Source: Lycium barbarum (Eukaryota; Streptophyta; Magnoliopsida; Solanales; Solanaceae). Taken from it: a stretch of 64,000 nt of DNA. Below the pieces are notes generated by a model that was given only the letters and a program-made list of their open reading frames with translations, was not told where the DNA came from and did not search any database. The stretch covers positions 60,512,782-60,576,781 of the forward strand of contig NC_083344.1 of the NCBI RefSeq assembly GCF_019175385.1, in the 5' to 3' direction. This document shows positions 12,065-24,326 of this stretch, piece by piece. A program made the position numbers and the translations under genes. Every line of letters starts with the position of its first letter. Within the stretch, counting starts at the first letter, position 1.

Positions 12065-14545
12065 TGTCACGACCCAACCCCGTAGGCCGTGACTGGTGCC
12101 CGAGCTGGACACTGGTATACACCCCTGATAGCTATATGATCAATCCACAACCAAACATAATATGGAACCCATAGGACCAACACATAGTCTCAGAACTGTC
12201 GCACAAATATGTATATATATTAGGCAACCTGTCTCTTGAGGAGTCACAACTATCAACAGATGACACAGTATATAAGCCAACAAGGCTGTCATAGCATGTG
12301 GGAACGTCCCAACTATAGGTATATACGCAAGCTGGCAAGGCTGCCACTACACACACATCCCAAAACATATATATATACGCAAGCCGCCGAGGCTGCCACT
12401 ACGAGTGGGAACGTCCCAAAACATAAGTCATATTAACACCGCTGGACAACATATATACATATAACCCACACACATGTCTACAGACCTCTAAGAGTAACAA
12501 CAGTAGCATATGACGGGACAGGGCCCCGCCGTACCTCTGGGCAAAACACATATATACAACAAAAGGTTCTGTACCAAAATCTGGGCTCCAGAACAACGGA
12601 GCTCTCCCAAAACAGCTGAGTGGGAGTCCTATGCTGAGAGGTCACCAACCGGCTATCTGCACCTGCGGGCATGAAACGCAGCCCCCCGAGGAAAGGGGGT
12701 CAGTACGAAATATGTACTGAGTATATAAAGCATGAAATACAGTAGAAAGGATCATAACTGAAATAGCGATTGCAGGAGACAAGTATGATAATCAAGAAAT
12801 CACTGTACTTGTGCCTTACGAAACCAAATCATACATATCATTATCATATACCGTACCAGGCCCATTATGGGACTCGGTGTCATAATCATATCATCATATA
12901 CTGTACCCGGCCCTTTAGTAAGGGACTCGGTGAATAATGTAGTGACACTGTGCACGATAACATACCCGGCCAGGGACTCGGTGAAGATGTAACAACAGTA
13001 TGCACGAGCAGAGTAGTGAGTAACCGTATGCATATAAATCATCTTTTGAGACTCAATAGATAAGTAGACTAATCGGCTCTCGAGTATCAGGATAATAGCC
13101 ATATTTAGTTCTCTCTAAATGTCATTAAGAACTATATTAAGGAAAGTCTCAGGGATCATGGACAGGTATCAAATCAATACGAGACAGCTTATGAAAGTTA
13201 AGGACATTAGTCATTATAGTGCCTTTAGGAATGGAAACTTATACATACTATTATACTATCCAACAAATAGAAGCTCGAGGGCAGTGGCTTAACTACTTTA
13301 AAAGCTCTAACATCAAGAAGTGAATAAGAATCATGAATCATATTCGGAACTCATGAATGGAATTTCCCCAAAGCTCATGTCATTCATCACTTACGTCTAG
13401 GACATGCCAAAAGAAAGAAGGGACAACTTTACATACCAGTTAGCGACTATTCATGAATCCTTTCGCTTCATCGCTCTTTTAGCCTATTTATATAAGAGTA
13501 ACGTTATCGTTAGTAACTACATTTTCCAGTGCGCAAATCTATAGCCCATTCTTCTATAGGACCTACATTTCAGTTTATATATATATTCCCGTTTAGGGTT
13601 CTCTATTATCTAAAAATTCAGCGAAAATCCGGCAGCACTTCCCCTATATGTTCACCTATCCCAAATTTCCAATTGCTCTCCTGTTGACACAGAAATACCA
13701 ACAACAATACATAGGTACAATAATATTTCCAATTCCTTCAATTCAAAAAGAACAACGACATGTTCATATCTACACAACTTCGCCTTCAACTTTCTAATTC
13801 TTTTCATTCTTTTACTATATAATCTATAATAGCAACAACCACAATATAACCTTAAAATCAATTTACCACCCTTACTTCATATAATCCTATCACACGGTTC
13901 AACTTGAACTTCAACAACAACATCTACAATTTCTCATTTTCATCATCTATCTACAAATTCATACAAGTTAAAATTGTGTCCAAAATGTGTATAAACAGAG
14001 ATCAAATCTTACCTTAATCAACTCGGCTCCGAGAATCAATTCACGTTGGAATCCTTGAATACACACAACAATTTCCCTTCAAAAATTTCTCAAGCCTCGG
14101 CTCAAAATTAATTTTTTTGGCCGAGAGCTTCCTTTTTTTTTTTTTTTTTTTTTTTTGTGTTCTTGATTCACTCTTTGCAATGTGAATTCTTGATGAATCA
14201 CTCACCATTTATGTATGTTTCTTTTAGTGTCTCCACGTGCACCTTAAGGTGTCACGAAATGTGATGCTTTGTTTTTTTTATATATATATATAAATCGGGT
14301 GGGGCCCACTTAATTAATTAATTTAATTAATTACTAATTTCCACTTAATAATCTAAGCATAATTTATTAATTCCTAATCTCCAATAATAATATTTTTACA
14401 CTAAATAAAATTCATAAACAATTTATGTTCCAATTTAGAAATTGAAATTTTAAGGTTTTTATTTCGTGTCCGAAAATGACTCCGCCTTTAGCTTGAGTCG
14501 ATCCTCTTGCGAATAATTCGACGTATAAAAACACGGGGTATAACA
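12065..14545 (-). mobile_element. F1 LTR, 5' end of the tandem array
   Basis: 2481 bp, TGTCACGACC...GGGTATAACA on the plus strand. The left ~690 bp match LTR 4963-7654 almost perfectly. The rest shows a ~210-bp repeat contraction and a clearly higher substitution rate, about 14 differences in the last 540 bp, including loss of a short block after ACACACAACAATTT near 14070. Hairpins are at 12663-12681 and 12700-12720. The flank beyond is CAAGG. Its partner would lie left of the window, so the TSD cannot be tested. Confidence 0.88.
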
Positions 14546-17116
14546 CAAGGAAACGACTAAAGATGTAGCATATTATATATGTATAAGGAGTGAATGCAAG
14601 TGTGAAACCAATAAGCGAACCATGGGGCAGTAGATAAGAAAGCTTATAAAGCCTTGTTAAGGGAAAGTCCAGCATAGAGGTCTCGCAATGACAGAAATGA
14701 TAGCAAGCTAAAAGAAAAAAAGAAAAAAAAAAGGGAGAGGTCAACTTGAAAAAGAAATCAGAGGAAAGTGATATGGCAAAGTAGTAACAGTTTGTGATTT
14801 GTCTAATCGATACCACGAGTGATGTCTTTGGCTAGATGTAAAAGAACAAGACTACGGAGAGATGAATAACGAAATAGAACGATTGTTAGGAAAAGGATCA
14901 ACATAATAAAGATGAGAGGGGATGATCAGATTGAACAGAATAGGTTTTGGAAGCGAAGAATGGATGGTATATAAGTGCTATATTCTAAAGGACAAAGCGG
15001 TACTGAGTTAAGAATAGAGTTCTTTGTGCGAGGAATAAGGGATTGATTATAAAACGGGAGGTAATAAGATAAATTGAGGAGGAAATAATGTAAAAGAATA
15101 AGTACGGGTATAGAAAGAAAAGGAAATATGCGAAGTACGCGCGCTTAAGAAGTAGTCGTATTATGAGAAAAGGAAGATGTATCTCCTACGAATATCCTAT
15201 ACCAAGACAGAACGAGTAAAGTATATAAAGGACTATGTTGGAGAGAAAAATGTGGCCATGAGTTATGAGTTTACCGTATGACGATAAAGCGATAAAGCAA
15301 AGCTATCATCAACGACAAACACGATATGATTATGATTGGTTTTGAAATCAACATTGAGTGCAATGATGGAGAGTTTAAGGGAAAGCACATTTATGGTTAC
15401 TATAAGTCGATTATGGGAAGGAGAGGGAAAAATGATGCTCTATGTGAACTCTAAGTATCGAGAATAGGATTAGTGACATTGCATGGATGGTACGGATAAC
15501 TACACATACTACTATTTCGAGTATCCCTATGGGACAGAAGTTGTTAATTGGAGCGGATGTAGATTTTGACTCATAACTAACGGTTGAGCTAAGTAAAACA
15601 CATCCTTGTTTGGATTGCTAAGTCGGTTGCATTATTTGATTACAAAACTGCAAGATGAGTATGTTAAGACTTCACATATGAATTACCGCAGCTACAAATT
15701 ATGGGAAATGGCATGAAAATGATACGGTATAATAAGGGAATTGAGCAAAGGGATATATGAATTCAAGATTGGAAGTGAGGCAACAAATTAGAGAATGGCA
15801 TAAGTAAAACCTTAAAGGGGGGAAGCGAGTAAGGAAAATACGAGTGTGGAGATTGAAACGATAAGCCCTAAAATGTGACAGATATAGACTCTAAAACGAA
15901 AAAGTGAGAGCTATGCAGAAATGAGCCTAATAGCTAGTAAGTAAATTAACAAGAATCAAGCGGGTATCTGAGACTCTACTGAAAATCCTTCGTGGAGACC
16001 TTGAACAGCATGACATTGAGGGCAAGTAGCTCAAGGAATATGGTAGAGGATAGCGATGCTATACTGGAATAGAGGCAAAGGAAATTGACAGTAGAGTCAT
16101 TTGTAAATGATATTGTGATTTATGAGTGGCAAATAAGAAAGGACATAAAGTTTTCTATAGTACAATATAAGATGTGATAATCAAGGGACAAATAAAGGAG
16201 AGAAAAGACTGACGAAATAAGTTACAACAGATAGACAAAAGAGTTTTGGTATGTAGGAGATACGTAAAATAGAACGAACCAAAGGAAGGTTAGATGTGCA
16301 TACATGAATCACACAAGAACGGTTATATAACTTGCAAGTATTTACATGTCGAGAATGAAACCAATTGGGTACTTAAAAAGAGGAGCAAGAGGTAAGCGAG
16401 AATAGCGTGTTTGTGATACTCCGGGTCAGTTGAGGGAAAATATATGGTAAATTGATAATGTTGATTTGGAACTTTCGTTAAGGACAAATAGGAAAATTAC
16501 CCTGAATATGGTATAAGTATATGTTATACGATTCCTACGATAGCCCTGGGGTGTGATAGATTACTTGCAAACTCGATAGGATCATTAAATAAGGGGTTTT
16601 TCCAGGAGAAAATTACGCATTGGAACTTTCATTTTGTATCATTATGGTCATAGTGAATTTCCAACAGTTTACTAGGGGGTTATGAATTTCTCAAAAATTT
16701 TGAGGCCTTTGATGAGTCAACGACGGACACCTATGACAAGACACCTCAGATTGAATTTATCTAGACTCTACAGGCGTGAATCAATGCCATTATCATGGTC
16801 ATATGGAAGCAAGGAAATGGAAGAGATTTGCAAACCATGTGAGGCTTAATACCCTTATCGAGCAAGGAAAAGGATCGACGAGTCCGAGTATCAAGAAGGA
16901 TCATATTAGGAAAGTGACTCACTTATGTCTCTTGAAAGGATGTTTCTAAGGAATCGAGGGAGTATTGAAATCGAGAGTCATTACCAAGAGGAAAACTCGT
17001 TTTCAACTATTCAAAGGGAATGTTATAGATAGCGCATGTCAGAGGATTAAAAAGATGACTCCAAGAAGGAGGTACGTTGTGGACTATGCGACCTAAATGA
17101 AGAGTAAAAGTAGACC
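14546..17116. other. Purine-rich region without recognised genes
   Basis: 2.57 kb with strong A+G bias on the plus strand and no long open frame. I recognise no protein domain. The bias mirrors that of the LARD internal domain in sense orientation. A weak colinear resemblance may exist between about 16400-16700 and the minus strand of about 1290-1070 (GTGATAC, CCTGAATA, GGAACTTTC-like blocks). It could be the diverged internal region of a plus-strand LARD relative, but this is a guess. Confidence 0.4.
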
Positions 17117-17808
17117 TGATGCAATAATCAAAACGAAAATGAAGAAAAAGGACAAGAAAGTAAAGGATAGATAATTTGACACAACTAAAGACCCAAAATT
17201 AGCAACCAAAGTTTTAGATTAACTTGACATCTAATTTAGGAACTAAAGAGCACTAAACTCTTCGGATGACCAATACTGATTTGACACCCTAATAACCAAT
17301 CCTCTGACAATGTTCATAATCTCAAGCTTAGCTAGCTCTCAACACTCAAAAGAGTTTTACAATCTCAAAATATCAATAATCAAAATATTCTACCATGAAA
17401 TGAGCTAATTTAGGCTATTTATAGTCTTAGGCTAAATTATTACATAAGAGGCCCAAGAGTGGCTCTCAAGTTTTCAAAAGTGATCCAAAATCCCCAGATT
17501 TGCTGACACACTTTGCGTTGGAGCTGCTGGTTCGCATGTTCAATATGTGGCGCACTTTGCTAGACGCAATGTGTTGGATGCAGTGCGCACTTTGCTGGAC
17601 GCAGTGAGCACTTCGCTGGACGCATGTTGTGCCATCTTCCCCTTCTTTCTCCCTTTTGTCCTCCCATGCGATCATCAATGCATGGGTCCCTCGGGATGGC
17701 AACAAAGTGTGTCCTAACACATCCATTTTCATGAAAAGCCCTTATGCAACTTGGAGTTCTCGTGCTTGGCTCCTTGTGAAAGGTCTAGATGCAGCGTGGA
17801 TTATATCA
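17117..17808 (-). mobile_element. 3' LTR of CRM-like element
   Basis: 692 bp on the minus strand, from TGATATAATCC at 17808 to TTGCATCA at 17117 (inverted ends TGAT...ATCA). It is preceded in sense by a purine tract, AAGAAGGGGAGAA. A TATA box (TATAAATAG in sense) lies near 17418. The pol frame runs through the LTR start and stops at 17742, an arrangement reported for CRM-clade elements. Plausible TSD base run to the left: AGACC. The 5' LTR is missing. Confidence 0.75.
17545..17628. repeat. ~27-bp tandem repeat in the CRM LTR
   Basis: Three imperfect copies of a unit with the core GCACTTTGCTGGACGCA. They lie in the U3 part of the LTR, upstream of the TATA box in sense. Confidence 0.7.
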
Positions 17809-19669
17809 TTCTCCCCTTCTTGAAAAGAATTTGTCCTCAAATTTAAGGGGTCATCATCAGGCATATCCATAGGGGAGAGGTCACACACTTTGAAGTTGTT
17901 ATGAACTTGGTATTCGGGTGGAAGATCAATTTTGTATGCATTATGATTGAGTCTCTCAAGTATCTCGAACAGACCATCTCCTCTAGGCATCAATTTGGAA
18001 GACAAGGTATTAATCAAAACATGTTTCCTTGAGAGGGCATCCGCCACTACATTCTCCTTTCCCTTTTTGTATTGGATTACATAAGGGAAGGTTTCAAGGA
18101 ATTCAACCCATTTATCATGCCTTTTGTTCAACTTTCCTTGGGCCTTAAGATGATTTAAGGACTCATGGTCGGTCCTAATCAAAATTTCTTTAGGCCACAA
18201 GTAGTGTTGCCAATTACCCAAAGCTCTAATTAAGAAGCATACAATTGAAGATCATAGGTGGAGTAATTCAACATCGCAACCTTAAGTTTTTCACTAAAAT
18301 AGGCAATGGGTTTTTGGTCTTGCATCAAAACGGCACCAATACCTACTTTACTAGCATCACATTCAACTTCAATTATTTTGCCAAAATCGAGTAATTGCAA
18401 CAACGGTGTGGAGCTAAGCATTTATTTTAGAGTTTCAAAAGCCTTTTTTTGCTCCACACCCCAAGAAAATAGTTTATCCTTTCGGATTACTTCGATCAAA
18501 AGAGCAGCGATGGTACTAAACCCTTTAACATACCGCCTATAAAAACTAGCCAATCAATGAAAACTTCTAATGTCACCAATGGATTTAGGAGTTGGCCAAT
18601 TCTTAACAGCGTCTATTTTGGATTCATCAACCTCAACGCCCGTTGAAATCACAACAAAACCCAAGAAAACAACTTCATCAACACAAAAAGAGCATTTAGC
18701 AACATTAGCATAAAGTTGTTCTTGTCTAAGCACTTCAAACACACATTTCAAATGAATAACATGCTCATCCGTGGTTTTACTATACACCAAAATATCGTCA
18801 AAGTAAACAACCACGAATTTGCCAATAAAAGGTTTCATCACATGATTCATCAAACGCAAGAAAGTACTAGGAGTGTTAGTGAGGCCAAAAGGCATCACCA
18901 ACCATTCATATAGACCAAACTTGGTCTTGAATGCGGTTTTCCACTCATCTCCGGGTTTTATCCGGATTTGATGATACCCGCTCCTAAGATCTATCTCAGA
19001 GAATATGCATGAACCATTCAACTCATCAAGCATGTCATCAAGACGGGGTATGGGATGGCGATACTTTACCGTTATGTTGTTGATGGCACGACAATTAACA
19101 CACATGCGCCATGACCCATATTTCTTTGGTACTAAAATCACGGGCACGACACATGGACTCATACTTTCTCGCACAACTCCTTTTTCAAGGAGCTCGTCCA
19201 CTTGCCTTTGAAGCTCCTTAGTGTCATCCGGGTTGGCTCTATAAGTCGGTTTGTTTGGCAATTGAGACCCCGGGACAAAATTAATTTGGTGTTCAATTCC
19301 CCTCAAGGGTGGTAGCCCTTTTGGGAGTTCCGTTGGGAACACATCATCACATTCCTGCAAAAGAGAAGAAATAGAACTAGGAAAAGAAGGGGTTATTTCA
19401 TAAGTGTTCAATGCATAATCTCTGTGTGTGAGGAGAATCACTGGTTGACACTCCCCTAATTCCTCCCTAATTTCCCTAAAATTGGCCAAGATGGTGACCT
19501 TGGCCCTTCCCCTTGACTCCTTCTTATTCACATTTCCTTCTTGAGAACCATTCTCCTCTCTATTTCCTTGTACCACCATGTTTGATTGCAAAGCATCCTT
19601 GCCCTTCTCATTCAACTCCCTCAATTTGTGATAGACCTCAACAACTTGGAAAGGAGATATTGGGCACAT
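17742..19669 (-). pseudogene. CRM-like pol: RT and RNase H, integrase core deleted
   Basis: The minus-strand frame opens with the protease-RT linker. RT shows the motif-A region [11 protein letters not shown], the DEWKTAFKTKFGLYEW segment typical of the CRM clade and the catalytic YFDD of motif C. RNase H follows (18421-18000) with VECDAS and RTDHES, but the usual Glu of YDxE is Gln (YDLQLYA). After [18 protein letters not shown] the protein jumps straight to MPRGDG, the start of the integrase C-terminal domain, so zinc finger and DDE core are absent. It ends with LRTNSFQEG and a tail reading into the LTR. Breaks: TGA near 18553, TAA near 18423 and a frameshift near 18230. Non-functional. Clade call from remembered motifs. 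Confidence 0.8.
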
Positions 19670-19807
19670 AACATGTTTGATTCCATTGTGGAAAAGTGTA
19701 TATCGATTAGTTCTACCATCATGCTAGGTTGACCTATCATATTTCCAAGGCCGTCCAAGTAAAAGGTGACAAGCTTGCATGGGAACAACATCACATAAGA
19801 TCTCATA

Positions 19808-20356
19808 TTAATACTTCCCAACGTTAAACTTGATAATAAGTTGTCGGGTCACCTTCAATTCTCCACATTCATTGAGCCATTGGATTTTATAAGGTTGTTC
19901 CTGATATGTGGTGGAGAGTTTCAAAAAATCAACTAGAGTCGTACTTGTAACATTCGCACAGCTCCCACTAACGATGATCATGACACACACATTTTGATTT
20001 ATGATACACTTGGAATAAAAATGGTTCTCCCGTTGACTAGGATTATCCATCGCCTTGCTTATCATTATTCGCCTTACTACATAGTTTGGGATAGTGATCT
20101 CCCCTTCTTCAGGCCTAGCCATACATGTCAACACCCTCCTTGATAAATAGAGTGGTACGGTGCACTCACCATCACCCTCCATATCACCTTCATCACTACC
20201 AAGTTCATCATTCTCATGATCACCCTCGTCATTTTCTTCCTCACATTCCTCCTCACCATCACTATAAGTCTCCTTCAAAACAAAAGCTCTACGGTTGGGG
20301 CACTCACTTGCTCTATGGCCAAAGCCATGACATTTAAAACATTGGATTGGTTTCAT
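19808..20356 (-). pseudogene. CRM-like zinc knuckle and protease
   Basis: Contains a CCHC zinc knuckle (CFKCHGFGHRASEC), an acidic linker rich in Glu/Asp, and an aspartic-protease region. The active-site triad should read D-S-G, but the frame has V-S-G (IIVSGSCANV), so the catalytic aspartate is lost. A TAA stop at the end (KY-stop-YEI, near 19808) separates it from the downstream protease tail CHLLLGRPW, which is still visible between 19670 and 19800. The sequence thus connects to the RT frame as one ancient gag-pol reading frame. Confidence 0.75.
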
Positions 20357-21757
20357 ACCTCCTTCTTTTGGAACAAACTTTAGAGGTTGTTTGTCAACTT
20401 ACTTCTCAACTTGAGCGTTCTTCACAAAAGGCTTCTTGGATTCTTGCATGGTGCCTTTACTCTTTTTTCAATTTGAGGAAAAAGTTCCTCCTTCTTTGTT
20501 ATTGTTCCATGAACTCACATAGCCCCTCGACTTATTGATTTTGTCTTCCTTGAGTCCCTCCTCTATCTCAATAGCCGCTTGACGGGTTTCTTCAGTGCTC
20601 CCATAGTTGTGGAGTCGCATTTGGGAGACAATGTCACCATTTAACTCGGCTTGGAATCGAGTCATAGCATTCAAATCATCCTCTTCAAAATCGATTCTCA
20701 TCTTTACAATTTGGAACTCATCATAGTATTCTTCCACACTCTTTTTGTTTTGCCTCAAGGTATACACCTTCCTGAGTTGTTCTTTCTTGTAGCGCTCGGT
20801 GACATACTTACACTAGACGGCATCCTTCAATTCATCCCAAGTAGGTGTGGGAGAAAGCTCAATAATTCTTCTTGCTTTCATTTGAGTTTCCCACTATGTG
20901 GAGGCATACCCTTCGAATTGAGCAATGGCGTAAGACACCTTTTTCACCTCGGACATGTCGTTCGTCAAGAGGATTCTATCATAATGCATTACCTAATCAA
21001 TAAACGTATCAGGGTCACTTCCCCCTTTGAAGGTTGGGAGAGTAATCTTGATGGAATTGAGACTCGTGTCTGGCCCTGCTCCATAACCATGGTTCCCATT
21101 AAATTCTCTATCATAATCATAACCTTGATGGTCACGACTTTGGTACCCTTCACGAGCTTGGTACCCTTCTTGCCTACCCATGTGTGGGTTAGGACTGTGC
21201 CTTCCACCCCTTCCTCGATAGCCTCCTTGTGCTTGCCCTCATTGCCTCCAACCTTGGTCACTATAACGTTCGTTCTCAAGTATAGCTTTTTCTATCTCAT
21301 CCTCATTTGGTTGTTGGATGTTTGGATGATTTTGTGATGGCATTGGTACATTTAGGTGTGGATCATTTGGGGGAGGATCATTTGGACTTGAGTTATTTGG
21401 AGTTTGATCTTGTGGGGGTGGATTATTCCGTTCGCATATGGGAATGTTATTTGGTGGGGTGAGAGTTGTATTTTGAGGAGTGTTTTGGGGAGTGGGGTTA
21501 TATAGATGATGGAAGGTGCCGGGTGACAATGAAAGTGAAGTGCTTCGTGTAGCTCCACTTGTGCCTCCTTGGTATTGCACTCAGGGCGAATACGAGACCT
21601 CCCTACTAGCTCCTTCAATTATTTCCACCCTACTTCCCAAAGTTTCCACTCGACCATCTATACTCCCTACCTTGTCGTTCAAGGCTTCCAATGCCCTCAC
21701 CACATCAACGAGTGTGAGTTCCCCGGTGGGAACTTGTATTTCATAATCCGTAGCCAT
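20357..21757 (-). pseudogene. CRM-like gag
   Basis: An ATG at 21757 starts MATDYEIQVPTGELTLVDVV, followed by a coiled segment, then a Pro/Asn-rich stretch in another frame (21580-21239), then the retrotransposon gag core (LPTFKGGSDPDTFID near 21000, the KSVEEYYDEFQIVK region at 20767-20468). Several stops (near 21588, 20990, 20467, 20400) and at least one frame change break it. The ATG lies only six bases from the foreign LTR at 21764, so PBS, leader and 5' LTR of this element are gone. Confidence 0.7.
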
Positions 21758-21763
21758 GGTACC

Positions 21764-22135
21764 TGTTATACCCCGTATTTATGCGTTGAATTATTCGCAA
21801 GCAAATCGACTCGAGTTAAAAGCAGAATCATTTTTGGACAAAAAGTGGAAGCGTTTAATTCTCATTTTTAATTAAAACATAAATTGTTTATAAATTTTAT
21901 TTAGTGTAAAAATATTATTGGAGAGTAGGGATTAATTAATTATTGTTAGATTATTAAGTGGACCCCACTACAATACATGGATAATTTTAGTGGAGGATTA
22001 GACTTTAATTATGAAATTAGTGGATCATTTTAATCATGACCAACTTTCCACGTGTAACTTTTGTAAGTGATTATCATATGACTCACTTTTAGTGCTTGAT
22101 TTATGTGGCAGCAAAAGAAGGTCCTACCTCTATAG

Positions 22136-22168
<33 letters not shown>

Positions 22169-24097
22169 GTGCATGCAGGTAAAGGCTTAGAAAAGATTAA
22201 AAAAAAAAAAGAGTACCTTTACTTCAACACTTTAGAAGTCTAGCTAGTCTTAAATGGAATTTGCATTTACGCATGCTGCTAGCAGCAGCTAATTCCATGT
22301 ATGGAAAAGATCAACCATGCTCCCAAACACCTTTAAATATTTCTAAAAGTTCCATGGTCATTCAAAAAAATATATATAATAATAATAAATTAAAACACAC
22401 AAAATGGTGCATGGTGGAGTGGACACACGTCCACATAGGAGGCCGCATATGAATGTAAAATTGATGACTAACCTAAGTCATATATTTCACATCTCATCCT
22501 CACTTTCTATCTAAGAAAAAGATAAAGCTCATAGCCATGGCACTCACGGCCATGGCAGTCCACTGCCTAAAAAAAAAAAAATCTAAGTCCCTAAAGTGCT
22601 CTAAAACGTGATGAAGGCAGCCATGGCTGGCAAGGCTCACGGCCAGCAGCAGTAGCAAACAAGCAGCTATGGACGTGCTTATTGCTTCCAAGGAAAAAGA
22701 CTTGCCCTTATGGATTAATTATTAGTTCATTTGGAAATCAAGAACACCTAATTTTAGGGAGGTTAAGAGAAACATTTACACTTCATTTTAAGAAAGGAAT
22801 TGTGCAGCAACGTTCAAGTAATTATGGTGAAACTTTTGCTTCAATGGATAATTAGAGGCAGCAAGTTCAAGTCAACCAAAGCTTAGATGATTTGGGATCT
22901 ATGGTGACAATATTACAAGAACATGTATGCAACAACTTGTCTTAATTTTAATGTAAGGTTCCGTTCCATCTTTGTTTGGTTTAAGTTTGTTTAGCCCTTA
23001 GTTGACTAGTTTGGGATGGAAATTATGGAAGAGAAACTTAAACTTGTGATTTAGACTTCATTGAGGTTACGTTATTAGAATTTGTATATACAAAATGGCG
23101 ATATGGTCACCATAAAGGTAAGTTATTGTAAGTAACAGTTGGGTGCCCATCCTGCCCTGATGAGATTGGGGTGTGATATTGACATGACTTAAGCACACCT
23201 TTGTGTGTGTGTGTGTGTCTATATATATATAACTATGTATGGCTATTGCAAAACACCGAGCTTGTATTGCCGGGTACGATATCTAACGCGTGCACACTAC
23301 TGCAGGGGTACGGATGACACTGGTAGGGCCAGGTACGGATAACATTGTGCCTTGGTAGGGCCAGGTACGTATAACACCAAGCTTTATTAGGGTCGGATAC
23401 GTAAGACACCGAACCTCTATGGTTGGGTATGATACTACTATATGTACAAATGCATGAAATGGAAGTTTCACATTAGAAAGAGGATAAGTAAATTTAACGA
23501 ACGTCGCTAGAGGTCTAGCTCTTTCATTTCATAACTCGTCCATCTTATGCTATTTCTTATGCTTCCATTATGTTATTGATCATGCTTTACATACTCAGTA
23601 CATTATTCGTACTGACCTCCCTTTGCCTGGGGGCGCTGTGTTGCATGCCACACAGCCCCATATTGCTTTGCAGGAAAGTTATCCAGGAGTTTTACTGTAG
23701 GATGTTCCAGTAAACTCCATTCGGTTCGGAGTGATGCCGCATCGGAGTATTCCTGTATGAGTTGAGTCATATATATTATAGGTATGTTGGGGTCCTGTCC
23801 CAACTAAGGTTTTGATGTCATATCTTACGTTAGAGACTTTTGCAGACAGAGTCATATATATAGTACGTTAGCCTTATAAGTAGTTGTGTAAGCCGATGCA
23901 TCATTATGCATTACATTACATATTTCACTTGATTTGAGAGCGGCAGAAAGAATGTTTTTGAAAAGCCTTCATCATGCATTTCATCTCATGATTTAAAAGT
24001 CCAATGAGACTATGAGTATAACGAGAACCAGCAGGTTCGTTCGGCTCTAAGTAATGGTCGGGTGCCCATCATGCCCTATCACGATTGGGGTGTGACA
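21764..24097 (+). mobile_element. F1-family LTR joining two elements, no TSD
   Basis: 2334 bp from TGTTATACCCCG to GGGTGTGACA. The first ~200 bp match the start of the LARD LTRs in sense. The middle differs: a (TA)n run at 22143-22167, then tandem units CGGGTACG/AGGTACGGATAAC at 23265-23430. Conserved hairpins are at 23595-23615 (TCAGTAC-N7-GTACTGA) and 23636-23655 (CTGTG/CACAG). The flanks are GTACC (left) and TGTAG (right), which do not match. The left neighbour is CRM gag and the right neighbour is an F4 chromodomain, so this is not a simple solo LTR. Confidence 0.82.
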
Positions 24098-24098
24098 T

Positions 24099-24326
24099 GT
24101 AGTTCCCACAGAGTTTACAGGGATTAAAGATAGCCTTTCTTCCAAAGAGATTCCAGTGGCTATTCTTGGTCGTCAAGTTCACAAGTTTAAAACTAAGGAA
24201 ATTACTAGTGAAAGTGCTTTGGAGGAATCAGAAGTGGAAGAGGCTATGTGGGAAGCCGAAGAGGACATGAAGTCCAAGTATCCTTATCTATTTGAAGAGC
24301 AAGACGAAAGCGCTGAAGGTAATTAA
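24099..24326 (+). pseudogene. C-terminal pol fragment with chromodomain (F4)
   Basis: An open frame of 75 codons plus TAA without its own start, beginning exactly where the F1 LTR ends. It contains EIPVAILGRQVHKFK, then ALEESEVEEAMWEAEEDMKS and KYPYLF, the typical end of a Tekay/Del chromovirus chromodomain. The equivalent part of E3 at about 59230-59400 has the same order of motifs. Chromodomains are thought to steer integration to marked chromatin. Everything upstream (gag to integrase) is missing. Confidence 0.8.

Noticed and set aside
14546..17116. Possible host gene in the stretch between elements
   Set aside because: Stops are dense in all frames and there is no splice-compatible chain of coding segments that I could recognise.
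20651..21337. 228-residue plus-strand frame
   Set aside because: Shadow on the opposite strand of the CRM-like gag coding sequence.
22500..22691. Small minus-strand frame with a signal-peptide-like start
   Set aside because: Within the F1 LTR. Ala/Leu/Ser-rich by chance from GCCATGG repeats. No relative elsewhere in the window.
21764..24097. Reading this LTR as an ordinary solo LTR
   Set aside because: Flanking pentamers differ and the two sides belong to different elements, so recombination between two insertions fits better.
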